Shown here piece after piece: positions 42,492-51,396 of a DNA stretch of 64,000 nt (position 1 is the first letter of the stretch; each line of letters begins with the position of its first letter). Source of the stretch: Chitinophagales bacterium. Lineage in GTDB: Bacteria; Bacteroidota; Bacteroidia; Chitinophagales; Saprospiraceae. The notes under the pieces are model-generated. The model had not been told where the DNA came from. It searched no databases and saw nothing but the letters and a program-made list of their open reading frames with translations. A program made the position numbers and the translations under genes. The stretch is taken from the NCBI GenBank assembly GCA_013299105.1, contig JAAFJY010000027.1, forward strand, positions 49,795-113,794, in the 5' to 3' direction.

Positions 42492-43130
42492 TCAACGTCT
42501 CAACGTCTCAACCCTCTGACGTTCTTCCGCTTGCTCTTCGTCCCACATTTCTCTCAAAATGGCGCGAGCGCGGTGCAATTGAGCTTTGACTGTGCCAACT
42601 GAGACGTTCAGTTCATCCGCAATTTCTGCATAAGCCAAGCCTTCAAAGTAGCGCATCTCAATCATCAATCGGTAACGGCCTGTGAGTTGGGCCACCAGGC
42701 TGCGCAATTGTGCGTACTGCTCCTGCACGATGAGTTGGTCTTCGGGGTCCAGCCCTCCGTCCACCAAGTCATGTTTATAGGAAATAGCGTTTTCGGAGTC
42801 CATTGGCTGGTCAATGGAGAAAACCTGCATTTTTCGCTTGCGCAAAAAATCAATGCCATGATTGATGGCAATGCGAAACAACCAAGTGCTGAATGAAAAA
42901 GTGGGCCGATAGCTGCCCAGGCTGTTGAATGCCTTGCAAAAAGCCTCCATGGTGAGGTCGTCAGCGTCGTCTTTGTTGGGGACGATTTTGAACACCGTAT
43001 GGAAAACGGCTTCGCGGTACCGCTCCATCAGTTGAGAATAGGCTGCTTGTTGCCCGCCGATGGCCAGTGCGATGAGGCTGCCGTCGTCGGTTCTAAAGGT
43101 TTTTTTGGTTTGAAGTGCTACTGCTTCCAT
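42492..43130 (-). CDS. ECF-type RNA polymerase sigma factor
   Basis: ATG 43130 gives 212 residues and overlaps the end of the glycosyltransferase gene by 13 bp; a longer ORF to 43217 lies within that gene. Region 2: RYREAVFHTVFKIVPNKDDA, DDLTMEAFCKAFNSL, FSTWLFRIAINHGIDFLRKR. Region 4: LTGRYRLMIEMRYFEGLAYA, EIADELNVSVGTVKAQLHRA. No anti-sigma gene follows on this strand; instead the 764-bp gap has repeats. The sigma gene is last in an operon with an acyltransferase and a glycosyltransferase, so it may respond to envelope lipid state. That is inference. Confidence 0.9.
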   Translation of the reverse strand: MEAVALQTKKTFRTDDGSLIALAIGGQQAAYSQLMERYREAVFHTVFKIVPNKDDADDLTMEAFCKAFNSLGSYRPTFSFSTWLFRIAINHGIDFLRKRKMQVFSIDQPMDSENAISYKHDLVDGGLDPEDQLIVQEQYAQLRSLVAQLTGRYRLMIEMRYFEGLAYAEIADELNVSVGTVKAQLHRARAILREMWDEEQAEERQRVETLRR

Positions 43131-44233
43131 GTTCGTGGGTTGCCAAATATGAGCTTTGGCGCGAACACCCAGTAATAGATGAAGAGCGAAAAATCGAAAA
43201 AAGGCAACCATTTCCATAGCTCAGGGGCTTGAAAACGCCGCAATATCCGCCAACTCAGCAAGGCTACTACCAGCATACGCGCCAGGTAAATAAACAAAGC
43301 GGCGCGCCACAACCCCAGCATTAGCAGGGCAAATAAGCCCAGGTAATGTCCGAAGTGACTGGCAGACAAGCCCCCCAGCAGCAACTGATGTTGCCAACGG
43401 TAACGCGTGCCTGTGGTCAAGTGGCGCGACTTTTGGTAGTAGAAGCCTTCCCAAGTCGTTTTGGGAGTAGAGAAAACAAAACTTTCTGGATCGTGGATCA
43501 CTTCGGTGTTTTCCCCATTTGCTATTTCGTTGATGAGGAGGTCGTCATCTCCTGAAGCGATATTGTAGTGTGCGACAAAACCTCCTGCTTGTACATATAA
43601 TGCGCGCAGGTAAGAAAGGTTACGCCCCACCCCCATGTAAGGAAGATGAACCAAAGCGAATGAAAAATACTGAATGGCAGTGTAGATAGCCTCTAAGCGA
43701 ATGAAAATATTGAGTATGCCCTTGGAGGGCAGGTATGGGCTGAAGCCCAATGCGATTTTTTTTTTTGCTCTCAAAGCCACTTGCATGTGGCGAATCCAAT
43801 TTGGGCTGGCCGGAAAACAATCGGCGTCGCTCAATAAGAGTATTTCATGTTGGGCGGCTTCGATTCCCTTGGCCAAGGCAAACTTTTTGCCTGGAGGGTG
43901 TGTTTCCACAACATTTAACAGCCTCAAGTTAGCGTATTCTTTTTGAATTTGCAAAATTACTTGTTCGGAATTATCGGTGGAACAATCGTTTACGACAATT
44001 ATCTCGAAGGAAGGGTAGTTTTGATTTAGAAAACGGTAGAGATTTTTTTTTAAATTTTCTGCCTCATTGTGGGCACAAATGACGATCGATACAGGAGGCA
44101 GGGTTTCGTCGGGTGTAAATTTTCTTTTTGGAGGCTGGTAAAAGGCCAGGCGAGCAAAGACCAAAAACCAGTAAGCCATTTGCAACGCCGTGCAAAACAT
44201 GGTAAATGCCAATGCCCAATCCTCCCAGTTCAA
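43118..44233 (-). CDS. Membrane-associated family 2 glycosyltransferase
   Basis: The protein has 371 residues. One N-terminal TM segment (TMFCTALQMAYWFLVFARLA), then the GT2 domain: VSIVICAHNEAENLKKNLYR, FEIIVVNDCSTDNSEQV, EILLLSDADCFPASPNWIRH (DxD as DAD), GDDDLLINEIANGENTEVIH, WEGFYYQKSRHLTTGTRYRW (QxxRW-like). The C-terminus has three more hydrophobic spans. It resembles processive or lipid-linked sugar transferases. It overlaps the acyltransferase (4 bp, ATGA) upstream and the sigma factor (13 bp) downstream. Confidence 0.88.
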   Translation of the reverse strand: MNWEDWALAFTMFCTALQMAYWFLVFARLAFYQPPKRKFTPDETLPPVSIVICAHNEAENLKKNLYRFLNQNYPSFEIIVVNDCSTDNSEQVILQIQKEYANLRLLNVVETHPPGKKFALAKGIEAAQHEILLLSDADCFPASPNWIRHMQVALRAKKKIALGFSPYLPSKGILNIFIRLEAIYTAIQYFSFALVHLPYMGVGRNLSYLRALYVQAGGFVAHYNIASGDDDLLINEIANGENTEVIHDPESFVFSTPKTTWEGFYYQKSRHLTTGTRYRWQHQLLLGGLSASHFGHYLGLFALLMLGLWRAALFIYLARMLVVALLSWRILRRFQAPELWKWLPFFDFSLFIYYWVFAPKLIFGNPRTWKQ

Positions 44234-45543
44234 TCCGTGAGCAATTGCTGCGCAAAGGCACTAGCCAATTTGCGCTTTTCCAAGATTTCAGCCTTTTGAC
44301 TACGATTCATCAAGCTTAATTTAAACCAAGAAAAGGCATCACGCACCCGGTTGCGCCAGTGCGAAGCGATGGCCCCGCTGATGCCAATGCCCAAAAGATA
44401 ATACCAACTATTGGCCGTAGAAGACAATAACTCGACCAGTAAAGACTGTAAAAAATAAACAATGGGTACCAAAATAACGCCCAAAATCAGTTCAAGGGTC
44501 GTTTTGTAACCTACATGCATGTTCATTTTTTTGATCAAAAGTCGAATGGGTTGTGTAATGAACAAGTGATTGACATGGGCAAAAAACCAAATCGGGATGA
44601 CCAGCAACAGTGGCCAATTGCGTCTGAAAAAATGAGCACTCCCTTGCTGATGAAACCATACGCTGCGATCGCGCAAGCCATTTTTTTCCAATGCATGGAA
44701 GTAATCATCTAAGGTCGTCAGCCCTTTCGCATGAGCTGAGGTTTTCTGGAGCGCCCAATTGCGCACATTCAAGAGCGTTCTCTTGCTGCGCTCAAACAAA
44801 TCAACCAAGGGCAATGGGTGTTCATTTTGTTGCAGGGTTTCAAGTCGGCGCAGCGTTTCATCTTCTTCGGCACCTTCTACATTGTGCAACAAATCGCGCA
44901 TTCGTTTGGCTAGTAAAACGGTAAGGTTGCGAAAAGCCAGCGCTTCATCCTGCTTGGCTAAAGTTGCAAAATCGCTAAGTTCAATGGGCTCACCGACTTT
45001 GATCAACATGGGGCTGCCCAGTTGATCATCGTGCCCAAAATAGGTGTAACCGAGTGGCAAGATTTTTATCCCCAATTCAAAATCGCAGCGCAATTCAGCA
45101 CCGATGGCAATGCGGGCTGCGCCACTTTTGAGATCCAGTAGGTTTCTTTCCAGTTCTCCTGCGCCATCGGGTGCGATGAACAAGTGCCCACCTCTGGAAA
45201 GATGTGCATAAGCTTGGTTAAAAGAATCGACATTGTTGACTGGGCGGCCATCAACGTCTTTTTTGCGCTCCAAGGGGATGCAAAACAAGAAACGGAAAAT
45301 TTTACCTACCCAAGGCGGATTGAACAAGCGCGACATTGCCAGAAAAAAAACAGGCTGGTCAACCCACAAGGCTCCATTGAGCCCGTCCATCAGGGTATTG
45401 GGATGGTTGCTGGCAATGATCGTCGGCTGTCTGAGCTTCGTGTTTTTTTGCGGGTAAACCACGATCGGGTGGTAGAAAACCCACACAACGAGATGAACCA
45501 ACAACTTGAGAATGGCATAAACGATGCGCTGAATTAGGCTCAC
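44230..45543 (-). CDS. PlsC-like glycerol/lysophospholipid acyltransferase
   Basis: The protein has 437 residues. After an N-terminal hydrophobic helix comes the acyltransferase motif IIASNHPNTLMDG (His 47 and Asp 53), then FCIPLERKKDVDGR and HLFIAPDGAGELERN (the P-loop/EG-like block is altered to PDGAGE). The second half has two to three TM segments (FRRNWPLLLVIPIWFFAHVN; LELILGVILVPIVYFLQSLL). This HPN-x-L-x-D branch is the form often seen in Bacteroidota. It probably acylates a glycerol-phosphate or a lysolipid. First gene of the overlapping operon. Confidence 0.85.
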   Translation of the reverse strand: MSLIQRIVYAILKLLVHLVVWVFYHPIVVYPQKNTKLRQPTIIASNHPNTLMDGLNGALWVDQPVFFLAMSRLFNPPWVGKIFRFLFCIPLERKKDVDGRPVNNVDSFNQAYAHLSRGGHLFIAPDGAGELERNLLDLKSGAARIAIGAELRCDFELGIKILPLGYTYFGHDDQLGSPMLIKVGEPIELSDFATLAKQDEALAFRNLTVLLAKRMRDLLHNVEGAEEDETLRRLETLQQNEHPLPLVDLFERSKRTLLNVRNWALQKTSAHAKGLTTLDDYFHALEKNGLRDRSVWFHQQGSAHFFRRNWPLLLVIPIWFFAHVNHLFITQPIRLLIKKMNMHVGYKTTLELILGVILVPIVYFLQSLLVELLSSTANSWYYLLGIGISGAIASHWRNRVRDAFSWFKLSLMNRSQKAEILEKRKLASAFAQQLLTD

Positions 45544-45546
45544 GGC

Positions 45547-45722
45547 AGAGTATGTTTAAAATTGTTTGCTTGCCGCAAAACGGCCCAATTTCGCCAACTC
45601 TTCGTTAGGAAAATGCTCATTATGCGCTGCATAACTCCGCTTTTCCTGCTACCCTTTAAAAAAGAGTTAGTCAAAATTTGACTCGTTTTCCGACTAAACC
45701 TCGAATATTTAACCATACTCTC
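45547..45722 (+). mobile_element. MITE-like family E, copy 3, filling the gap between two genes
   Basis: AGAGTATGTTTAAA at the left and TTTAACCATACTCT at the right are 14-bp inverted ends with one mismatch. The body has AAACGGCCCAATTTCG, ATGCTCATTATGCGCTGCAT and GAGTTAGTCAAAATTTGACT. The right end runs into the TGA stop of lpxK (45721-45723). The left end is 4 bp before the acyltransferase start. Confidence 0.82.
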
Positions 45723-46788
45723 AGGACTTGTATTCGAGTAAATATTGACGGATCATCTGATCAAAAACCGGCCCTTCGTCAAATAAAAACTCAACCGTGA
45801 TGGGCAGCACAAAAACAGGTAGGCGCTCGTCTTGCAAATATTCGCGGTGGGCTTCCAGGCGCATGGCGTCTTTTTCGGTGGTCAATATGATCTTGTTGGG
45901 CGAATCCAAGCGTAGAAATGCGGCCCGGATTTCACTCAAGTCAGTAGTAGAAAAATGATGATGGTCAGCGTATTCCAGGCTAACTACACTTGCTGCTTTG
46001 GGGGCAAGGTAATCAAGCAAGTAATCGGTACCCGCAATAGCGCTCAACAAAATTACATCAGAATCGCGATCCAACCCAATTTTGTAGCCAGGATTGAGCA
46101 ACAAATAAGGATCTGCATAAGCATAGCGTGAAAAAAAAACTCTTTGGTGCGGAAATGGCTTCAATTCAGCGATCATGGCCTGGCGCTGGGCTTCATTCAA
46201 GTCGGGTGGACACTTGCTCACCACTATCACATCGGCGCGGCGGTAAGCTGAGCGCCATTCTCGCAAGCGGCCTGCGGGAAGGAGATAATCACGGGTAAAT
46301 GGTCGATTGTACTCGGTGAGCAGGATGTTCAAGCCCGGTGTGACAGCCCGGTGCTGGAAGGCATCGTCGAGCAAAATGACCTGGATCTTTGGATGCCGCG
46401 AAAGGATTTGTGGAATGCCAATGGCCCGGCTTTCGGCTACACTAACCAGTACGTCTTCAAATTTTCGGCTGAATTGCAGGGGTTCATCCCCTACATCCAA
46501 GGCTTTGTGGCTGGGATGAACTTCGAGGTAGCCCTGGGTTTGGCGCTTGTAACCCCGGCTGAGGGTGGCCAACTCAAGGTAGTCGTGCAGGCTGCGCAGC
46601 AAGTATTCGATATGGGGCGTTTTGCCAGCCCCTCCTACCGATAGGTTACCTACCGAGATGACGGGTAGGCTGAATTTGGCCGATCGCAAGACCTTGCTGT
46701 GGTACAAGTAATTGCGAATGCTCACCGCCAATCCGTACAGAAGTGCGAAAGGTGCCAAAAGCAATTGCCAAAAGGATTGTTCTCCCAT
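45721..46788 (-). CDS. lpxK: Tetraacyldisaccharide 4'-kinase
   Basis: The protein has 355 residues. An N-terminal membrane helix (FWQLLLAPFALLYGLAVSIR) is followed by the LpxK Walker A, ISVGNLSVGGAGKTPHIEYL. Further family blocks are LATLSRGYKRQTQGYLEV, DVGDEPLQFSRKFEDVLVSV, VILLDDAFQHRAVTPGLNIL (the DDxxQHR motif), LLPAGRLREWRSAYRRADVI and ILTTEKDAMRL. It phosphorylates the lipid A disaccharide precursor at the 4' position, so the organism makes lipid A. Confidence 0.95.
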   Translation of the reverse strand: MGEQSFWQLLLAPFALLYGLAVSIRNYLYHSKVLRSAKFSLPVISVGNLSVGGAGKTPHIEYLLRSLHDYLELATLSRGYKRQTQGYLEVHPSHKALDVGDEPLQFSRKFEDVLVSVAESRAIGIPQILSRHPKIQVILLDDAFQHRAVTPGLNILLTEYNRPFTRDYLLPAGRLREWRSAYRRADVIVVSKCPPDLNEAQRQAMIAELKPFPHQRVFFSRYAYADPYLLLNPGYKIGLDRDSDVILLSAIAGTDYLLDYLAPKAASVVSLEYADHHHFSTTDLSEIRAAFLRLDSPNKIILTTEKDAMRLEAHREYLQDERLPVFVLPITVEFLFDEGPVFDQMIRQYLLEYKS

Positions 46789-46825
46789 ATTTTGATTGGT
46801 TCAGCCAGTTGAGAAACTACGGAGG

Positions 46826-46833
46826 CAAAGTTA
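46826..46833 (-). promoter_or_regulatory. -7 motif TAACTTTG upstream of lpxK
   Basis: The minus strand reads TAACTTTG about 37 bp before the ATG at 46788. Confidence 0.5.
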
Positions 46834-46976
46834 AACGCTTGGATGAGATGATTTGGTTGAATGGCCAAAGTAGTTTTAGCCAAAGCAATAATAATCAGGC
46901 AGATTTGCAATAATTATTGGTTTTTTAGTGAAAATTTAAACAAAAATTGCAAAATTACCCGCCAATTCATTTCAAT

Positions 46977-47591
46977 ATGCAAGCAGACATCCAAGCCCAC
47001 CTGGCCCGCGACCCAAAATTCGCTCCCCTGATCCAAAAACTGCCTTTCCCCGACGGGCCTTCCCGCAACTGGACGGTGTATTACGGCTTGCTAGAGTCGA
47101 TTGCCTCGCAGCAATTGTCGGTCAAAGCTGCGGATACGATTTTTAACCGCTTCTTGAAACTTTTCCCGGAAGAATACCCCAGTGCCGAAATCCTGGTAGA
47201 CTTGTCGACAGAAACCCTGCGTGGGGTGGGCTTGTCCAATTCCAAGGCCAACTACATGCGCAACGTAGCCACTTATTTTTTGGAAAATGACTTATTGGAC
47301 AAAGACTGGTCGCAACACGACGACGAGGAGTTGATCAAAATGTTGAGTGCCATCAAAGGCGTAGGCAAATGGACGGTGGAAATGATCCTGATGTTCATCC
47401 TCCAGCGCCCCGATGTGCTGCCCGTGGACGACCTGATCATCCGGCAAGGGATGGTGCGCTTGTACGGCTTGGAGCACCTGGAAGGCAAGGAACTGTATCA
47501 AAAGCTACACGAGCTAGCCGAGCCTTGGCGGCCGTATCGGAGCTATGCCTGTCGGTATTTGTGGAAGTGGAAGGGGGCGGGGTGGGAGTAG
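46977..47591 (+). CDS. HhH-GPD family DNA glycosylase (3-methyladenine glycosylase II/AlkA-like)
   Basis: ATG 46977 gives 204 residues; a TTG 10 codons upstream is less likely. The HhH-GPD fold shows YYGLLESIASQQLSVKAADT, LVDLSTETLRGVGLSNSKAN and the helix-hairpin-helix IKGVGKWTVEMILMFILQRP, followed by DVLPVDDLIIRQGM with the catalytic Asp. There are no C-terminal Cys residues for an iron-sulphur cluster. It removes alkylated purines in base-excision repair. It is convergent with proB across a 62-bp palindromic gap. Confidence 0.92.
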   Translation: MQADIQAHLARDPKFAPLIQKLPFPDGPSRNWTVYYGLLESIASQQLSVKAADTIFNRFLKLFPEEYPSAEILVDLSTETLRGVGLSNSKANYMRNVATYFLENDLLDKDWSQHDDEELIKMLSAIKGVGKWTVEMILMFILQRPDVLPVDDLIIRQGMVRLYGLEHLEGKELYQKLHELAEPWRPYRSYACRYLWKWKGAGWE

Positions 47592-47598
47592 CCTGCCC

Positions 47599-47634
47599 AA
47601 CGTTTACTAAACTTTTGAAGTTTGGTAAACGTAT
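47599..47634. terminator. Palindromic repeat family G, copy 2, likely two-way terminator
   Basis: AACGTTTACTAAACTT and AAGTTTGGTAAACGTAT form a long stem (one G/T-type mismatch) 8 bp after the glycosylase stop and 20 bp from the convergent proB stop. The same palindrome is at 7391-7428. Confidence 0.65.
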
Positions 47635-47653
47635 ATTTGAGTATGGACCCAAC

Positions 47654-48724
47654 TCACCCCACCAACAAATAATCATAGTGAACCAAAGGCTTCTTGCCCT
47701 TCATTCCCAAGTACTTATGTGCGGTAGTGGAACCGTATTGAGCGATGCCAATGCCCAATTCTCCTTGTTCATCGTGGATGGCGATGAGGTCGCCGCTTTC
47801 AAAATCGCCCTCAATTTTGACGATTCCTACAGGCAATAGGCTCGATACCCGTTCCTCGTTGAGCAGGGCTTGGGCTGCTCCTGCATTCACAAAGACCCTG
47901 GCTTTGGGCTCGTTGCCGTGGTAAGCCAGGCGTTTTTTGAGGTTAGAAGCCTTCTTTTGGGCCGGAAAAAGGGTGTAATGGCCGCTAGAGGCCCAAATTT
48001 CCTGCAAAATGCCGTCGCGTTTGCCGTTGGCGATCAGGGTATTGATGCCTAAGAGGGCGGCCTTGCGGGCAATGCGGTACTTGGTACTCATGCCCCCGCG
48101 CCCAAAGGAAGAGGTAGAGGGCTGGATAAAACGCTGGGTTTGCCCATCCTCCAGTGGATTGATCACCCGAATGAGCTGGCTGTTGGGGTCTTGTGGATGG
48201 CCATCGAAAACGCCGTCCACATTGCTCAGGATCACCAGGGTATCGGCGTTGACGGCAGCGGCAACCAGACCCGCCAACTCGTCGTTGTCGGTAAACATCA
48301 GTTCGGTGATGGCTACAGCGTCATTTTCGTTGATGATTGGAGCCACCTCGTCGCGCAGCAAACCCAGCAGGCAAGCCTTCATGTTGAGGTAGTGGTCGCG
48401 GTCGCGAAAGTCTTCTTTGGTCACCAGAATTTGGGCTACCTGGACCCCATGCCGGGCAAAGAGGTCTTGGTAAATCTGCATCAAACGCGGCTGCCCCACC
48501 GAAGACCAGACCTGACGGCGCAAAACCTTGTTCACATGACTCAACTGTGGCAAAGCCGAACGCCCCATCGCCACTGCCCCGGAACTGACCACCACCACCT
48601 CGGCCCCTTGTTGGCGCAAGTGCGCAATTTGGTCCACCAAATGGGCAATGCGGGCCTGGTCGGGCCTGCTTTCAGCATCGGTCAGCACATTGGAGCCAAT
48701 TTTTACCACGATTCTTTGTGACAT
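47654..48724 (-). CDS. proB: Glutamate 5-kinase
   Basis: The protein has 356 residues. The amino acid kinase domain: RIVVKIGSNVLTDAESRPDQ, EVVVVSSGAVAMGRSALPQL, RDRDHYLNMKACLLGLLRDE, VAPIINENDAVAITELMFTD, FGRGGMSTKYRIARKAALLG. A C-terminal PUA domain begins near residue 275 (RVFVNAGAAQALLNEERVSS, LLPVGIVKIEGDFESGDLIA). It catalyses the first step of proline synthesis. proA is not next to it here. Confidence 0.94.
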   Translation of the reverse strand: MSQRIVVKIGSNVLTDAESRPDQARIAHLVDQIAHLRQQGAEVVVVSSGAVAMGRSALPQLSHVNKVLRRQVWSSVGQPRLMQIYQDLFARHGVQVAQILVTKEDFRDRDHYLNMKACLLGLLRDEVAPIINENDAVAITELMFTDNDELAGLVAAAVNADTLVILSNVDGVFDGHPQDPNSQLIRVINPLEDGQTQRFIQPSTSSFGRGGMSTKYRIARKAALLGINTLIANGKRDGILQEIWASSGHYTLFPAQKKASNLKKRLAYHGNEPKARVFVNAGAAQALLNEERVSSLLPVGIVKIEGDFESGDLIAIHDEQGELGIGIAQYGSTTAHKYLGMKGKKPLVHYDYLLVG

Positions 48725-48744
48725 GTTGCACGGAGATTTCGGGG

Positions 48745-48752
48745 CAAAAGTA
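48745..48752 (-). promoter_or_regulatory. -7 motif TACTTTTG upstream of proB
   Basis: The minus strand reads TACTTTTG 20 bp before the ATG at 48724. Confidence 0.5.
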
Positions 48753-48801
48753 GGGAATTGAGGGGAAAAACGATGGCTTGCGCTGTACCTTTACAATCTT
48801 A

Positions 48802-49133
48802 GAAACGGTTCAAAAATAAACCTTTCCAATTTTTTAATTGCTAGTTGTCAACATCATGGTCAACGTCATGCTGGAAATCCGCAAGAATGGGCGTGGAGTG
48901 TATAAGTGTGAGTTCGGGTGTGGGTGCTTCGAGCTTTAACTTTCGTCTCCGATCACTTGAAAACGGGGTTTTCTCACACTCACACCCAAACCAAACACAC
49001 CAAAACCAATTTTATCCGCGTGCTAAAAATGGCCTCGCGCACCGTGTCACGTAAAGCGTGCCGTGTCAAGCTCCGCATGAAGCGAGGCAACGAAGTTGCA
49101 ATTTGGTAAGGTTTATTCGTGGCTTGTCACTTA
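48802..49133 (+). mobile_element. Repeat family C, copy 3, long form with terminal inverted repeats
   Basis: The outer ends AATAAACCTTTCCAATTTT and AATTTGGTAAGGTTTATT are inverted repeats of about 15-18 bp. Inside are TTGTCAACATCATGGTCAAC, ATGCTGGAAATCCGCAAG, GTGTGGAGTG-like and GTGTGAGTTCGGGTGTGGG segments, TTTCGTCTCCGATCACTTGA, CTCACACTCACACCCAAAC and a tail GGCCTCGCGCA. The right tip ends in CACTTA, whose TTA is the stop codon of the minus-strand gene at 49131. Confidence 0.8.
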
Positions 49134-51296
49134 CCGCCCTTTAATCACCTTCCCATTGATCAAGGCCAAAGAACCATCAGGCAACCTCACCTTGGCCAAA
49201 ACCAAATACAAGCCAGCCGGAACCGAGCCCCCACTGCTGCGCCCATCCCAACCTGCACTGGGTACATTGGCAGCAAAATCTTTGCCCCGCCACAAGACGC
49301 GGCCCCACTGGTCGGTGACTTGCATTGCTACCACTTGGGCTTGCTCTCCTTTTCGACTCATGACATTGATGTGCAAATCATCGTGCAACAAACCCGGTAC
49401 AAACCAATCGGGGTGCTGGCCCAGGTTGCGGGTGGAAGTGGTGCGATACCGGACCTCCAGGCAATAAGTGGAATCGCAAATGCCGGGCCGGGGAATGGTA
49501 CGGCAAATGAGGGTGTCTTGGCGAATGACCTGGTTTTCCCACACATAAATTTCTCCGGGTCGCAGGGTGACTTTTTCACGTTTTGCGGCCTGGGCACCCC
49601 GGCCTGCCAGGATGGTGACGCCCGCACTCCAGGTGCAACCATTAAAATCTTCAATGGTGATGATGTACGGACCTGGTTTGGTCAACACCCGCCTGCGGCT
49701 CACGCTTTGGTCTTCCCAGTAGTAGCGGCGGGCCGACATCAGGCCTGCTGAAACGTCCCAAACCACGCTGTCGCCTGCGCACAACTCCACGAACTGCATG
49801 CTGCGTTCGCGGATGCCATTGAGGCCAATGGCGGGAAAACGGTGGGGTTTGAGTACCGTGATTTTTGCGGTATCGGGTGGGCAATTGCCCTCCTTGACGA
49901 TGTACAAATAACTCGAAGCCGTATCCAAATCAGCCCGATAGACATTGCCGGGGCCTTGGAGTGGGGGCACCCAAGTACCACCTGGCTTGGCATTGGGGCC
50001 TAAAATGGGCATGAGTTGCAAACCCGCCCGCTCGCAGCCCTGGATGCTGGAGTCGTTGCCCGCAAAGGCACGGGTATAAGCCCTGACTTTTAAAAAAGCC
50101 ATTGCGGGGTCGCTTTTGACCCCATTGCGGTAGGCATGACACAGCACCATTCGCTCGCCATCTTGTACATTGGTGGCAGTGATGCGGTAACGCACGGCTT
50201 TTAGCGCCGTCTCAAATACCTCAGGGCCTACACGGCCCGTGTTGAAGAGGATGAGTTTTCGTTTGTCGAAAATCCGGGCCTGGATGCCAGGGACCCGCAG
50301 GATTGATTCCAGTTGTTCTTCGCCAGGGTGCTTGATGCCCGATTTGATCTCAATCACAATGGAGTCGATGCCACCAATGAAGGACCTCACACTGGCATCC
50401 TGGTCGGCAATGGGCATGGAGGTGAGGCACAGCGTATCCATCTGAAAATGGTCCACATAGCGCCCGCTGCTGTTGTCGGCATCCAGGTCCAGGCGGACAT
50501 TGAATTGGGTGCGGACATCGTCATCGCTGGCTAGGCCCCAAATAGTACTAAAGTCTTGTCTCAAACGATTACACACCAAGTTGAAGCGCTTGTTTTCCAA
50601 GTCGATTTCAATCAGGGTATTATTGGGGATATTGGTAAGGAATGGGTTGGTGGATAGACTGGCGTATAAGCGCCGTTTTTTGGTATTGTAATCCCATTGG
50701 GTTGTAAGCCCCATTACCTTTTGACCTAAGGGGAAATTCATTATGGTGTCGACCTTTTTTGTTTTTGGATCAATTTTTAATATCCATTGGCCAGGGGCTT
50801 GGTCATCCAGGTTTTCTGCTTGAGTTATCAAAACATCCTCTTCAGGAATGTACTGTATGTCTCCAGGGATTACACCATTAAAGTTTATCCCATCTAATTC
50901 TTTTGTAATTAAATCTAGCCAGAATATTCCGAAAGCATACCCAAAATAGCAAATATTTTTTGGAGTTATTGATAGTGAAGATGATATAATAGATGTAGCA
51001 AACAGTGTATCTATAATTGTATTTTTTTTTACATCAAAACTGCAAATTCGATAAGGAATTGGATTTTCTCTTGGATCTGCTGGGCGATATCCAATTTGTC
51101 CTAACATTCGTCCATCTGGTGAAATAGCCAATTCAACTATTGGTGAAAAATCCTTGGCAATACGGGTCCCAAAACGGTAAGTACAATTTAGATCAGTAGT
51201 TCCAAAGACCTTGTCTCCAGTGCTAAAATAAATGTTTTGAGTTTTGCCTGGAAGGCTCAAAAATGCAAAAAACAAAAATAGTATTACATTTTTCAT
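49131..51296 (-). CDS. Large exported protein with T9SS type B (CHU_C-like) C-terminus, tandem copy A
   Basis: The protein has 721 residues with a Sec signal (LFLFFAFLSLPGKTQN). The N-terminal about 240 residues have WD/NHL-like strands (VELAISPDGRMLGQIGYRPA, YIPEEDVLITQAENLDDQAP, LGQKVMGLTTQWDYNTKKRR) that suggest a propeller. The middle has Ig-like segments (RAFAGNDSSIQGCERAGLQL, GNCPPDTAKITVLKPHRFPA). The last about 100 residues (MQVTDQWGRVLWRG, GWDGRSSGGSVPAGLYLVLA, LINGKVIKGR) fit the gliding-motility-associated type B sorting domain. From DDDVRTQFNV to the end it is almost identical to copy B. Function unknown, likely a cell-surface protein. Confidence 0.82.
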   Translation of the reverse strand: MKNVILFLFFAFLSLPGKTQNIYFSTGDKVFGTTDLNCTYRFGTRIAKDFSPIVELAISPDGRMLGQIGYRPADPRENPIPYRICSFDVKKNTIIDTLFATSIISSSLSITPKNICYFGYAFGIFWLDLITKELDGINFNGVIPGDIQYIPEEDVLITQAENLDDQAPGQWILKIDPKTKKVDTIMNFPLGQKVMGLTTQWDYNTKKRRLYASLSTNPFLTNIPNNTLIEIDLENKRFNLVCNRLRQDFSTIWGLASDDDVRTQFNVRLDLDADNSSGRYVDHFQMDTLCLTSMPIADQDASVRSFIGGIDSIVIEIKSGIKHPGEEQLESILRVPGIQARIFDKRKLILFNTGRVGPEVFETALKAVRYRITATNVQDGERMVLCHAYRNGVKSDPAMAFLKVRAYTRAFAGNDSSIQGCERAGLQLMPILGPNAKPGGTWVPPLQGPGNVYRADLDTASSYLYIVKEGNCPPDTAKITVLKPHRFPAIGLNGIRERSMQFVELCAGDSVVWDVSAGLMSARRYYWEDQSVSRRRVLTKPGPYIITIEDFNGCTWSAGVTILAGRGAQAAKREKVTLRPGEIYVWENQVIRQDTLICRTIPRPGICDSTYCLEVRYRTTSTRNLGQHPDWFVPGLLHDDLHINVMSRKGEQAQVVAMQVTDQWGRVLWRGKDFAANVPSAGWDGRSSGGSVPAGLYLVLAKVRLPDGSLALINGKVIKGR

Positions 51297-51314
51297 AGGA
51301 TTATGATTAAAATG

Positions 51315-51356
51315 CCACTATCTGCCGAAGGCAAAAAAGCGCCTGACAGATAGTGG
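51315..51356 (-). terminator. Hairpin between tandem copies B and A
   Basis: CCACTATCTG and CAGATAGTGG are 10-bp arms around a 22-base loop, with the same outer sequence as at 53577-53615. Its place after B's stop on the minus strand suggests a terminator or mRNA 3'-end stabiliser; there is no long T-run. Confidence 0.55.
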
Positions 51357-51396
51357 TGGGTGAAAAAGTTGTGATTTTATTCTTTGATCAGCTTAC

